Assembly: GCF_023347535.1 (NCBI RefSeq)
Contig: NZ_CP094473.1
Coordinates: 682,001 to 746,000, forward strand
Length of the DNA stretch: 64,000 bases
DNA from: Faecalibacterium sp. HTF-F
GTDB taxonomy: Bacteria; Bacillota; Clostridia; Oscillospirales; Ruminococcaceae
Direction of reading: 5' to 3'
Shown here: one piece after another, positions 15,190 through 23,868 of the stretch
How positions within the stretch are numbered: the stretch's first letter is position 1
Layout of the letters: each line of letters begins with the position of its first letter
Made by a program: the position numbers and the translations under genes
The notes under the pieces: model-generated
The model's database searches: none
What the model was told of the DNA's origin: nothing
Seen by the model: only the letters and a program-made list of their open reading frames with translations

Positions 15190-16431
15190 GTGGAAAACTT
15201 TGACGAACTGCTGAAAAAATATGCCGATTTCATCGTCCGGGTGGGGGTGAACCCGCAGCCCGGGCAGACCCTCATCATCAACTGCCCGCTGGAGGGCGCG
15301 CCGCTGGCGCGGCTGTGCGTGCGCAGCGCCTACGAAGCCGGTGCCCGGGATGTGCAGGTGAACTGGAGCGATGACGCTGTGGCCCGCGCCCGCATGGAGC
15401 TGGGCAGCGAGGAAGCGCTGACTGACCACAAGCCATGGCAGCTGCGCCGTTATCTCGACTATGCCGAAAGCGAGGGCGGCGTGTGTGTGCTGCACCTCAT
15501 TGCGGATGACCCGGAGCTGTATGCCGGATTGGATGGCAACAAGATCAGCCGGGTAAATGCCGCCCGCCGCGCCTTTATGGAAGAGTGGCAGGAATACACC
15601 ATGAACGACCGGGTGCAGTGGTCCATTGCGGCTCTGCCCAGCGTGCCGTGGGCAAAGAAGATCTTCCCGGAGCTGGACGCAGACGCCGCCATGGAGGCTT
15701 TGTGGAAGCTGATCTTTGACGTCTGCCGGGTCACCGGCGGCGACCCGGTGGGCGAGTGGCAGGCCCATATGGAACGGCTCTCTGCCCTGCGCGACAAAAT
15801 GAATGCGCTGGATCTGGAAAGCGTGCATTTTGAAAGCAGCAACGGCACCGACCTGACCGTGGGTCTTGCGGATCAGGCTGTGTGGGAAAGCGCCGCCAGC
15901 AAAAGCGAAAAGGGTGTGGTGTTCCTGCCCAACATCCCGACGGAAGAGGTGTTCACTGCGCCCCATAAAGATAAGGTGGAGGGTGTCGTCTATGGCACCA
16001 AGCCCTATGTGTTCAACGGCCAGCTCATCAAGAACTTCCGCGTCACCTTTGAGAAGGGCCGGGTGGTGGACTACCACGCCGAGCAGGGACAGCTGCTGCT
16101 GGGCCGTCTGCTGGACGGGGATGAGGGCTCCCGCAGCATCGGCGAGGTGGCACTGGTGCCTGCAAGCAGCCCCATCAACCGCAGCGGAAAGCTGTTCTAC
16201 AGTACGCTGTTTGACGAGAACGCTGCCTGTCATATCGCCTTTGGCGCCAGCTATCCCGGCACCACGAAGGGCGGCACGGCGCTTTCCAAAGAGGAGCTGT
16301 TGGCCCGCGGCATGAACCAGTCGCATCTGCATGAGGATGTGATGATCGGTGCCGAGGACAGCCATATCACCGGCAAATGCCGCGATGGCCGCACCGTGGA
16401 GCTGTTCCGGGACGGCGTCTGGGTGCTGTAA
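15190..16431 (+). CDS. M29-family aminopeptidase
   Basis: This 413-aa cytoplasmic metallopeptidase matches the AmpS/PepS/aminopeptidase T family, which removes N-terminal residues from peptides using two metal ions. The expected ligands are visible in order: PTEEVFTAPHKDKV (about 257-270), SIGEVALVP (about 318), ACHIAFGASY (His and Tyr, about 343-351) and SHLHEDVMIG (His and Asp, about 379-388). Translation starts at GTG 15190, chosen because CAGGAGG lies 6 nt upstream. It is monocistronic with its own promoter. Confidence 0.92.
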   Translation: MENFDELLKKYADFIVRVGVNPQPGQTLIINCPLEGAPLARLCVRSAYEAGARDVQVNWSDDAVARARMELGSEEALTDHKPWQLRRYLDYAESEGGVCVLHLIADDPELYAGLDGNKISRVNAARRAFMEEWQEYTMNDRVQWSIAALPSVPWAKKIFPELDADAAMEALWKLIFDVCRVTGGDPVGEWQAHMERLSALRDKMNALDLESVHFESSNGTDLTVGLADQAVWESAASKSEKGVVFLPNIPTEEVFTAPHKDKVEGVVYGTKPYVFNGQLIKNFRVTFEKGRVVDYHAEQGQLLLGRLLDGDEGSRSIGEVALVPASSPINRSGKLFYSTLFDENAACHIAFGASYPGTTKGGTALSKEELLARGMNQSHLHEDVMIGAEDSHITGKCRDGRTVELFRDGVWVL

Positions 16432-16465
16432 AAGACTCTGCGGCGAAAAAAATCTGCGAAAATGC

Positions 16466-16494
16466 TTGCATAATCGCGGGATGTATGGTATATT
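16466..16494 (+). promoter_or_regulatory. Promoter of the rimP-nusA-infB operon
   Basis: TTGCAT, 17-nt spacer, TATATT. The leader then carries a GAAACGTGG...CCGCGTTTC hairpin just before the RBS, as commonly seen before rimP. Confidence 0.65.
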
Positions 16495-16568
16495 CTAGTA
16501 GTACGATATAGTTTAACCTGAAACGTGGGCCGCAAGGTCCGCGTTTCTTGTTTGTATGGAGGTTTTTT

Positions 16569-17054
16569 ATGGCGAAGCAGTCTGGCGGCAACACCGCCCA
16601 GAGAGTCGAAGCGCTTGTCCGCCCCACCGTGGAGGGCATGGGCCTGCGCCTGTGGGATGTGGTTTTTGAAAAGGAAGGTCCGGACTGGTATCTCCGCGTG
16701 CTCATCGACAAGGACGGCACCATGGATACGGACACCTGCGCGGATGTCTCCCATGCGTTGGACCCCATCCTTGACGAGGCAGACCCCATCGACCAGAGCT
16801 ATTATCTGGAGGTTGGCAGCCCCGGCCTTGGCCGTAAGCTCACCCGCCCGGAGCACTACGAGGCCCTCAAGGGCCAGAAAGTCCGGGTAAAGCTCATTCG
16901 CCCGAACGCCGACGGCGTGCGCGAGTTTGCCGGTATCCTGACAGGCCGCGAGGGCAGCACCGTCACGGTGGACACCAATGCAGGCGCTGTCACCTTTGAG
17001 GTGAACGCCGCAGCCAGCGTGAACCTGTGCGACGACGAAGACCTGTTTGATTAA
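16569..17054 (+). CDS. rimP: Ribosome maturation factor RimP
   Basis: This 161-aa protein binds the 30S subunit and helps its late maturation. It shows the family pattern: RVEALVRPTVEGMGLRLWDV at the start, LRVLIDKDGTMDTDTCADVSHALDPILDE (read in two parts, about 48-76) and EVGSPGLGRKL (about 87-97), followed by a small SH3-like C-terminal domain. The ATG at 16569 has GGAGG 8 nt upstream. First gene of the operon rimP-nusA-rnpM-ylxQ-infB-rbfA-nrnA-truB-ribF. Confidence 0.95.
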   Translation: MAKQSGGNTAQRVEALVRPTVEGMGLRLWDVVFEKEGPDWYLRVLIDKDGTMDTDTCADVSHALDPILDEADPIDQSYYLEVGSPGLGRKLTRPEHYEALKGQKVRVKLIRPNADGVREFAGILTGREGSTVTVDTNAGAVTFEVNAAASVNLCDDEDLFD

Positions 17055-17092
17055 CATAGATAAGAGAGTAAATTACAGGAGGAACCCGAAAA

Positions 17093-18199
17093 ATGGCAGC
17101 AGCGAACAATGAATTTTTTGAAGCTCTCTCCATGCTGGAGCATGAGCGCGGCATCACCGCAGAGTACCTGATCGAGAAGATCAAGGCGGCGATCATCATT
17201 GCCGTCAAGAAGAACTATGAGGTGGAGGAAGACCATGTGAAGGTGGACATCGACCCCGCCGCAGGCCGCTTTGATGTGGCCCTGATCCAGGACGTTGTGG
17301 CTGATGAGGACTGGTACGACGAGCATTCTGAGATCGGCATCACCGAGGCACAGAAGATCCGCAAGACCTACGAGGTGGGCGACCGCATCATCACCCCGCT
17401 CAAGACCAAGGACTTTGGCCGCATTGCTGCACAGACTGCAAAGCATGTCATCCGTCAGGGCATCCGCGAGGCCGAGCGCAGCCAGCAGCTCAGCGAGATC
17501 CAGTCCCGTGCACACGACATCGTGCAGGCCACCGTCACCCGCGTTGACCCCGAGAAGGGCATCGTTGCTCTGGATCTGGGCAAGGGCGGCGAGGCTGTCC
17601 TGCCCCGCAACGAGCAGGTGCCCGGCGAGGTCTATACCGAGGGCGAGACCCTGCAGGTCTACGTTGTGGACGTGGTCAGCACCGAGCGCGGCCCCCGCGT
17701 CATGATCAGCCGCACCCACCCCGGCCTTGTCAAGCGCCTGTTCGAGCTGGAAGTGCCCGAGATCTTTGACGGCACTGTGGAGGTCAAGGCCATCAGCCGC
17801 GAGGCCGGTGCCCGCACCAAGATGGCTGTGTGGAGCAAGGACCCCAATGTCAACCCTGTTTCTGCCTGCATCGGTGAGCACGGCGCCCGCGTGGCTGCCG
17901 TGGTCGAGAAGCTGGGCGGCGAGAAGATCGATATCGTGAAGTGGAGCGAGGATATCTCCGAGTTCATCTCCGCAGCCCTGAGCCCTGCCAAGGTGGTCAA
18001 GGTGGAGCTGCTGCCCGGCGAGACCCGTTCCTGCCGCGTCACCGTGCCCGACCAGCAGTTGAGCCTTGCCATCGGCAACAAGGGCCAGAACGCCCGCCTG
18101 TGCGCACGTCTGACCGGCTACAACATCGATATTCGCCCTGAGAGCGGCTACTACGGTGAGGAAGAGCCCAAGAAGGAAGCCGAGACCGACGCCGAGTAA
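17093..18199 (+). CDS. nusA: Transcription termination/antitermination factor NusA
   Basis: This 368-aa RNA polymerase-binding factor modulates pausing, termination and antitermination. Domains are in the usual order: N-terminal RNAP-binding domain (1-130), S1 domain (about 136-200, GIVALDLGKGGEAVLP), KH1 (about 230-290) and KH2 (IGNKGQNARLCARLTGYNIDI, about 325-346). It lacks the extra acidic repeats of E. coli NusA, as is normal for Firmicutes, and ends in a short Glu/Lys-rich tail. CAGGAGG precedes the ATG by 9 nt. Confidence 0.97.
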   Translation: MAAANNEFFEALSMLEHERGITAEYLIEKIKAAIIIAVKKNYEVEEDHVKVDIDPAAGRFDVALIQDVVADEDWYDEHSEIGITEAQKIRKTYEVGDRIITPLKTKDFGRIAAQTAKHVIRQGIREAERSQQLSEIQSRAHDIVQATVTRVDPEKGIVALDLGKGGEAVLPRNEQVPGEVYTEGETLQVYVVDVVSTERGPRVMISRTHPGLVKRLFELEVPEIFDGTVEVKAISREAGARTKMAVWSKDPNVNPVSACIGEHGARVAAVVEKLGGEKIDIVKWSEDISEFISAALSPAKVVKVELLPGETRSCRVTVPDQQLSLAIGNKGQNARLCARLTGYNIDIRPESGYYGEEEPKKEAETDAE

Positions 18200-18232
18200 T
18201 TCCGGCGCAGATGGCCAAAGGAGGGAAACCGG

Positions 18233-18532
18233 ATGGCACAGAAAAAGATCCCTTCCCGCCAGTGCATCGGCTGCATGACCAGCCGCCCCAAAAAGGGGCT
18301 GGTGCGTGTGGTGCGTGCACCCAGCGGAGAGATCAGCATTGATCTGGTCGGCAAAAAGCCGGGCCGCGGAGCCTATCTCTGCCCGAACCCCGACTGCCTG
18401 ACCAAGGCAAAAAAGAAAAAGGCGCTGGAGCGCTGCTTTGAGCAGCCGGTTCCCGCCGAAGTATACGAGGCATTGGCCGCACAGCTGGCCGAAGCCGCAA
18501 AGGAGGCAGCAGACAATGGCAAAGAAGAATAA
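18233..18532 (+). CDS. rnpM: YlxR/RnpM family RNA-binding protein
   Basis: This 99-aa protein has the DUF448 fold: RQCIGCMTSRPKKGLVRVVR, then GKKPGRGAYLCPN (conserved GRGAY loop) and CLTKAKKKKALERCF. B. subtilis RnpM binds RNase P RNA and regulates it; other work treats YlxR as a nucleoid or transcription factor. It lies between nusA and ylxQ, its conserved position. Its last 17 bases overlap the start of ylxQ. Confidence 0.93.
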   Translation: MAQKKIPSRQCIGCMTSRPKKGLVRVVRAPSGEISIDLVGKKPGRGAYLCPNPDCLTKAKKKKALERCFEQPVPAEVYEALAAQLAEAAKEAADNGKEE

Positions 18533-18893
18533 CACCCCCGCAAAACCCAAGCTGCCCCCGGAGGAAGCGCTGTTTCAGGCACTGAGCCTGTGCCGCAAGG
18601 CAGGCGCACTGACCATGGGCTTTGACGCCGTGGAAGATGCCTGCGTCAAGAGCAAGGCATGGCTGGTGATGGTGGCATCCGATGCCAGCGCCAAGACCGT
18701 GCAGCGCCTCAACTATTCTGTGGGCGATCTGGTGGATGTGATCACCATGCCGCTTACACAGGATAAGCTGGCCGATATCAGCCGCAAGCCTGTGGCTGTT
18801 TATGCGGTGACCGACCGCAACCTCGCAAAGCTCTGCTTTGACCGCCTGTCGGACTGCGGAGCAATCAAAAATGAGGAGGATATGAGCGAATGA
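18516..18893 (+). CDS. L7Ae-family ribosomal protein YlxQ
   Basis: This 125-aa protein has the L7Ae/L30e/Gadd45 fold (LCRKAGALTMGFDAVEDA about 24-41, VMVASDASAKTVQRL about 54-68). Family members bind kink-turn RNA; this paralogue is non-essential and of uncertain role. The ATG at 18516, inside the rnpM 3' end, has AAAGGAGG at good distance and gives the expected length. Its TGA overlaps the infB ATG. Confidence 0.9.
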   Translation: MAKKNNTPAKPKLPPEEALFQALSLCRKAGALTMGFDAVEDACVKSKAWLVMVASDASAKTVQRLNYSVGDLVDVITMPLTQDKLADISRKPVAVYAVTDRNLAKLCFDRLSDCGAIKNEEDMSE

Positions 18894-21346
18894 TCGTAAA
18901 ATATAAAGTGAGTGACTTTGCAAAGGACCTGAACGTTTCTGCCAAGAAGGTCCTGGATGAGCTGAACGCCATGGGCAGCACCGGCAAGAAGAACAGCTCC
19001 AATCTGGAAGAGAACGAGCTGAACTACCTGCTGGAGAAGTTCAGCAAGGCCGGCAGCGTGAAGGATCTGAACGAGTTCCTGAACAGCGCCAAGGCCCCCA
19101 AGGAAGAGCCCAAGGCTGCCGAGAAGAAGGCAGACAAGAAGCCCGAGGCCCCCAAGGCCGAAAAGAAGCCGGAGCAGCCCGCTGCCAAGAAGGCTGAGCC
19201 TGCCCAGCAGAACAAAAACAACAATAAGCACAACGATAAAAAGCCCGAGCAGCACAAGAAACGCGAGGAGAAGACCGTTTCCCTGAGCGAGCTGGCCCGC
19301 GAGACCGGTGCCAAGGCTGCAAATGCTCCGGCACAGGCTGTTTCTGTGCGCCGTGAGGACAATCAGGTGACCGTGGATACCCGTACCGTGGACATGAACG
19401 TGGATCGCTTCGATGCCCGCTACGATGATCTGGCTTCCACCAAGAACACCGAGAACCGCCGCAAGCCCACGCCGCAGGGCAACAAGCAGAAGTTCACCCA
19501 GCGTGGCCAGCGCCAGCGCCAGCAGTTCCAGAAGGGCAAGCGCGAGACCGAGTTCGAGCGTCTGCAGCGCATCCAGCTGGAAAAGGCCCGCAGCGCACAG
19601 CTGAAGGTGATGATCCCCGACGAGATCACCGTGGGCGAGCTGGCTGCCCGCCTGAAGCAGCAGGCCGGCAAGGTCATTGCCAAGTTCATGCAGATGGGCG
19701 AGATGCACGCCATCAACGACGTGATCGATTTCGATACCGCTTCTCTGCTGGCAGAGGAGTTCCACGCAAAGGTCGAGCACGAGGTGCATGTGACCATCGA
19801 AGAGCGCCTGTTCACGCAGGAAGAGGATTCGCAGGAGGATCTGGTGGAGCGTCCCCCGGTGGTCTGCGTCATGGGCCACGTTGACCACGGCAAGACCAGT
19901 ATTCTGGACGCCATCCGCAAGACCAACGTCACCGCAGGCGAGGCCGGCGGCATCACGCAGGCCATTGGTGCATATCAGGTCAAGGTCAACGACAGCCTCA
20001 TCACCTTCCTGGATACCCCGGGCCACGAGGCGTTCACCTCCATGCGTGCTCGCGGTGCCAACATGACCGATATTGCCGTTCTGGTGGTTGCTGCCGACGA
20101 CGGCATCATGCCCCAGACCATCGAGTCCATCAACCATGCCAAGGCTGCAAATGTCAAGATTATCGTGGCAATGAACAAGATGGATAAGCCCACCGCAAAC
20201 CCCGAGCGCGTGATGGAAGGCCTGACCAAGTACGGCATCATCACCGAGGACTGGGGCGGCGATGTGGCCTGCATCCCGGTGTCTGCCCTGACCGGCATGG
20301 GCATCAACGACCTGCTGGAGCGTATCGCTCTGGAAGCTGAGGTCATGGAGCTGAAGGCAAACCCCAACCGCCGCGCCAAGGGTGCGGTCGTCGAGGCCCG
20401 TCTGGACAAGGGCCAGGGCCCCATTGCCACCATTCTGGTGCAGAACGGCACCCTGCACTCCGGCGACGTCATCATTGCCGGTACCGCTGTGGGCCGTGTG
20501 CGCACCATGCGCAGCGACAAGGGCCAGCTGCTGAGCGATGCCGGCCCCTCTACCCCTGTGGAGATCACCGGCCTGACCGCAGTGCCGGAAGCAGGCGACC
20601 TGTTCGAGGCTGTTGAGGACGAGCGTCTGGCCCGTGAGCTGGCCGAACAGCGCGTTGCTGCCGCCAAGGAGAAGCAGTTCTCCTCCTTCCAGAAGGTCAC
20701 GCTGGATAACCTGTTCAGCCAGATGGCTCAGAACGACATGAAGGAACTGGCCATCGTGGTCAAGGCCGATGTGCAGGGCTCTGCCGAGGCTGTGAAGCAG
20801 AGTCTGGAGAAGATCTCCAACGAAGAGGTGCGCGTGCGTGTCATCCATGCCGGTGTCGGTGCCATCAGCAAGTCCGATGTGGATCTGGCCGATGCCTCCA
20901 ACGCCATCATCATCGGCTTCAACGTCCGCCCCGACAACGTGGCCAAGGAAGAAGCCGCTGCCACCAAGGTGGAAATGCGTATGTACCGCGTCATTTATGA
21001 TGCCATCAACGATGTCACCGACGCTATGAAGGGCATGCTGGCTCCCAAGTTCCGCGAGGTGTCTCTGGGCGAGCTGCAGGTGCGTCAGGTGTACAAGATC
21101 TCCAATGTGGGCACCGTTGCAGGCTACCGTGTGACCAGCGGCAAGATCACCCGCGACAGCAAGGTGCGCGTGGTGCGTGACGGCATCGTGGTCACCGAGG
21201 ACGAGATCGCATCCCTGAAGCGCTTCAAGGACGACGTCAAGGAAGTGGCCGAGGGCTACGAGTGCGGCGTTACACTGGCAAAGTTTGCCGACGTCAAGGA
21301 AGGCGACGTGTACGAGGCCTTCAAGATGGAAGAGTACCGCGACTAA
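18890..21346 (+). CDS. infB: Translation initiation factor IF-2
   Basis: This 818-aa GTPase delivers formyl-Met-tRNA to the 30S subunit and promotes 50S joining. It has an IF2_N helix (about 1-52), a low-complexity Lys/Ala/Glu/Pro-rich linker with KNNNKHNDKK (about 60-240), a second IF2_N segment, and the G domain: G1 GHVDHGKTS (about 329), G3 DTPGHEAF, G4 NKMD, then domains II to IV. The start overlaps the ylxQ stop (ATGA). After it, a repeat element interrupts the operon. Confidence 0.97.
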   Translation: MIVKYKVSDFAKDLNVSAKKVLDELNAMGSTGKKNSSNLEENELNYLLEKFSKAGSVKDLNEFLNSAKAPKEEPKAAEKKADKKPEAPKAEKKPEQPAAKKAEPAQQNKNNNKHNDKKPEQHKKREEKTVSLSELARETGAKAANAPAQAVSVRREDNQVTVDTRTVDMNVDRFDARYDDLASTKNTENRRKPTPQGNKQKFTQRGQRQRQQFQKGKRETEFERLQRIQLEKARSAQLKVMIPDEITVGELAARLKQQAGKVIAKFMQMGEMHAINDVIDFDTASLLAEEFHAKVEHEVHVTIEERLFTQEEDSQEDLVERPPVVCVMGHVDHGKTSILDAIRKTNVTAGEAGGITQAIGAYQVKVNDSLITFLDTPGHEAFTSMRARGANMTDIAVLVVAADDGIMPQTIESINHAKAANVKIIVAMNKMDKPTANPERVMEGLTKYGIITEDWGGDVACIPVSALTGMGINDLLERIALEAEVMELKANPNRRAKGAVVEARLDKGQGPIATILVQNGTLHSGDVIIAGTAVGRVRTMRSDKGQLLSDAGPSTPVEITGLTAVPEAGDLFEAVEDERLARELAEQRVAAAKEKQFSSFQKVTLDNLFSQMAQNDMKELAIVVKADVQGSAEAVKQSLEKISNEEVRVRVIHAGVGAISKSDVDLADASNAIIIGFNVRPDNVAKEEAAATKVEMRMYRVIYDAINDVTDAMKGMLAPKFREVSLGELQVRQVYKISNVGTVAGYRVTSGKITRDSKVRVVRDGIVVTEDEIASLKRFKDDVKEVAEGYECGVTLAKFADVKEGDVYEAFKMEEYRD

Positions 21347-21356
21347 GATCTGAAAT

Positions 21357-21495
21357 AACCCTCTCCGTCATTGCTGGCGCAATGCCACCTCCCCCGAGGT
21401 GGGAGGTTTGCTGAGAAACGGAACGTTTGCCGTATCCACGCAAAAAGCTCGCCCCTCGGGAGAGCTGCCGAGCGAAGCGAGGCTGAGAGGGTTTT
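21357..21495. repeat. Short inverted-repeat element inside the translation operon
   Basis: About 139 bp bounded by AACCCTCTCCG and the inverted CTGAGAGGGTT. Inside are three small hairpins (ACCTCCC with GGGAGGT; CCCCTCGGGAGAGC; GCCGAGCGAAGCGAGGC). The element lies in the 168-bp gap between infB and rbfA and ends 20 bp before the rbfA start. Elements of this look are, from memory, common between clostridial genes. No coding potential. Confidence 0.65.
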
Positions 21496-21514
21496 CTTTT
21501 GTAAGGAGAATACT

Positions 21515-21907
21515 ATGTCTCAGAAAAATATGGGCCGCCTTGCGCAGGATATGAAGCGCGAGGTCATTGCCATCATCGGCCGACTGAAAGACCCCCGGCT
21601 GGAGGGCGGTCTTTTGACCGTCACCCGTCTGGATGTGACCCCCGACTTGGATGTGGCCAAGGTATACGTGAGCGTCATGGGCCGTGAGGACGGCCCTAAG
21701 CCCGCCATCGAGGCACTGAACCGCGCAGCCGGTCATGTGCGCACCGAGGTGAGCAAAAAAATGCACATCCGCAAGGCTCCCCGGTTTATCTTTGTAGAGG
21801 ATGACGGCGCAGCCTACGCAGCCCACATCAACGAGCTGCTCCGCACGCTGAACGTGAACGGCGACGCTGATACGGAAGCCGATGCACCGGAGGAGACCGA
21901 GGAATAA
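21515..21907 (+). CDS. rbfA: Ribosome-binding factor A
   Basis: This 130-aa KH-type protein assists 16S rRNA 5'-end processing and late 30S assembly. It shows the family pattern RLAQDMKREVIAIIGRLKDP (about 7-26), VTRLDVTPDLDVAKVYVSVMG in the middle and LRKAP-like IRKAPRFIFVED (about 87-98). An acidic C-terminal tail (residues 115-130) is unusual but short. GTAAGGAG precedes the ATG. The infB-rbfA gap is enlarged by a repeat element. Confidence 0.95.
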   Translation: MSQKNMGRLAQDMKREVIAIIGRLKDPRLEGGLLTVTRLDVTPDLDVAKVYVSVMGREDGPKPAIEALNRAAGHVRTEVSKKMHIRKAPRFIFVEDDGAAYAAHINELLRTLNVNGDADTEADAPEETEE

Positions 21908-21938
21908 TTCAGTCGGTGCGGAAAGGATGGATCATGGA

Positions 21939-22916
21939 ATGACAGAGCAGTTGAATGTGCAGCAGATGGCCCAGCGCCTGATGACTGCGGACAACATTTT
22001 GATTCTGTGTCACAAAAACCCGGACGGCGATACCATTGGCTGCGGCAGTGCCCTGTACTGTGCCCTGAAAATGCTGGATAAGGAGGCAGCGGTGCTCTGC
22101 TCCGATGTCATTCCCACCCGGTATGCGTTCACCAATGCGCACATGTTCAAAGGAGAGTTTGAGCCCAAAACGGTGGTGGCTGTGGATGTTGCCAGCGTAC
22201 AGCTGTTTGGCGAAAACAACGGCGTGCCCCAGTATTCACGTCATGTGGACCTGTGTATCGATCATCATTCGGGCAACAGCGGCTATGCCGACTTCACCTT
22301 GCTGGATGGCAGCGCCGCAGCGGCGGCAGAGCTGCTGTACGAGGTCATCTGCGCCATGGGCGTGGCCATCACCCCACACATTGCGGACTGCCTGTACACC
22401 GGCCTTGCCACCGACACGGGATGCTTCCGCTTTTCCTCCACCACGGCCAACACCCACCTTGTGGCGGCAAAGCTCATTGAGGCGGGCTGCCATGTGGAGG
22501 AGCTGAACACCCTGCTGTTCGATACCAAGCCCCGTGAGCGCATGGAAGCGGAGCGCATCGCACGCAACCATCTGGAGTACTATCTGGACGGCCGGTGCGC
22601 GCTCATTTACCTCACCCGGGACGAGATCGAGCAGAGCGGGGTGGACCCGGCCGATCTGGAAGAGCTGACCAGCCTGCCCGTGAGCATCGAAGGGGTCAAG
22701 GTGGGCCTGACCCTGCGGCAGCAGCCCGGCGGCAGCTACCGTATCAGCGTGCGCACCGCAAAGGGTGTGGATGCCTGCGCCATCGCCCGGCGTCTGGGCG
22801 GCGGCGGTCACAGCCGCGCTGCAGGCTGTGAGCTGCTGGGCAATCTGGAAAACGCAAAAAATGCAATTCTGGCAGAGGTGGAAGCCGAGCTGGACGCACC
22901 GCAGGAGGAAGCATAA
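21939..22916 (+). CDS. nrnA: DHH-family phosphoesterase NrnA (nanoRNase / pAp phosphatase)
   Basis: This 325-aa protein degrades short oligoribonucleotides and can dephosphorylate 3'-phosphoadenosine 5'-phosphate. Metal-site motifs are visible: HKNPDGDTIG (about 24-33), AVDVAS (about 80), the DHH signature in CIDHHSGN (about 107-114), TGLATDTGCF (about 150) and the DHHA1 substrate motif GGGGHSRAAG (about 288-297). I prefer the ATG at 21939 because AAAGGATGG is well placed; an in-frame ATG at 21927 would overlap that site. Stop and truB start are adjacent. Confidence 0.92.
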   Translation: MTEQLNVQQMAQRLMTADNILILCHKNPDGDTIGCGSALYCALKMLDKEAAVLCSDVIPTRYAFTNAHMFKGEFEPKTVVAVDVASVQLFGENNGVPQYSRHVDLCIDHHSGNSGYADFTLLDGSAAAAAELLYEVICAMGVAITPHIADCLYTGLATDTGCFRFSSTTANTHLVAAKLIEAGCHVEELNTLLFDTKPRERMEAERIARNHLEYYLDGRCALIYLTRDEIEQSGVDPADLEELTSLPVSIEGVKVGLTLRQQPGGSYRISVRTAKGVDACAIARRLGGGGHSRAAGCELLGNLENAKNAILAEVEAELDAPQEEA

Positions 22917-23801
22917 ATGCAGGGCATCCTGATCGTTGACAAGCCCATGGACTGGACCAGCTTCGATGTAGTGGCAAAGCTGCGCGGCGTGCTGGGCACC
23001 CGCAAGCTGGGCCACAGCGGCACGCTGGACCCCATGGCCACCGGTGTTCTGCCGGTGTTCTGCGGCGGGGCCAGCAAGGCGGTGGATTTGCAGCTGAACC
23101 ACGATAAGAGCTACCGCGCGGTGCTCCGGCTGGGCGCACGCACGGATACCGGCGATGTGACCGGCACCGTGCTGGAGACCGCACCCGTCACCGCCGGGGA
23201 GCAGGAATTGCTGGCGGTGCTGCCGCAGTTCATCGGCCCGCAGATGCAGGTGCCGCCCATGTATTCGGCCATCAAGCTGAACGGCCAGCCGCTGTATAAG
23301 CTGGCCCGTGAGGGCGTGACCGTGGAACGCAGGGCTCGGCCCATTGAGATCTACCGCATCACCTACGGCGGCAGCCCGGCGGAGAATGAATATGTGCTGG
23401 ATGTGCAGTGCTCCAAAGGCACCTATATCCGCACGCTGCTGGAGGATATCGCTGCCGCCATGGGCCAGAAGGGCACCATGAGCGCGCTGCGCCGCACCTC
23501 GGCCGGGGTGTACACCGAAGCCGACGCCCACACGCTGGAAGAGATCCTTGCCGCCAAAGAGCAGGGGCTTCCCGCACTGGAAGCACTGATGCTGCCGGTG
23601 GAGAGCGTGTTCGAGAGCCTGCCGCTGCTGGTGGTGGAGCCATGGGTGGAGCAGCATTTGTACAACGGCTGTCCCACCAGCCGCTACCCGGCGGCAGATG
23701 GCCGTTACCGGGTGCGCAATGCGGCAGGACAGTTTTTGGGCCTTGCCAACATCGTGCAGGGCGTGCTCCGGGTAGAAAAGCTGTTCGTAGAACGAAATTG
23801 A
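22917..23801 (+). CDS. truB: tRNA pseudouridine(55) synthase
   Basis: This 294-aa enzyme makes pseudouridine 55 in the T loop of tRNAs. It starts with GILIVDKPMDWTSFDVV and carries the catalytic aspartate in HSGTLDPMATGVLPV (Asp about 40), plus QVPPMYSAIKLNGQPLYKLAREG (read in two parts, about 108-130), and a C-terminal PUA-like domain. It begins immediately after the nrnA stop, so it is co-translated. Length is normal. Confidence 0.96.
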   Translation: MQGILIVDKPMDWTSFDVVAKLRGVLGTRKLGHSGTLDPMATGVLPVFCGGASKAVDLQLNHDKSYRAVLRLGARTDTGDVTGTVLETAPVTAGEQELLAVLPQFIGPQMQVPPMYSAIKLNGQPLYKLAREGVTVERRARPIEIYRITYGGSPAENEYVLDVQCSKGTYIRTLLEDIAAAMGQKGTMSALRRTSAGVYTEADAHTLEEILAAKEQGLPALEALMLPVESVFESLPLLVVEPWVEQHLYNGCPTSRYPAADGRYRVRNAAGQFLGLANIVQGVLRVEKLFVERN

Positions 23802-23868
23802 CACCCTCATCGGTCAGCTTCGCAAGGGCGGGTGAGGGCGTATCCCGAAAGAAAAGGAAACAAGACCC

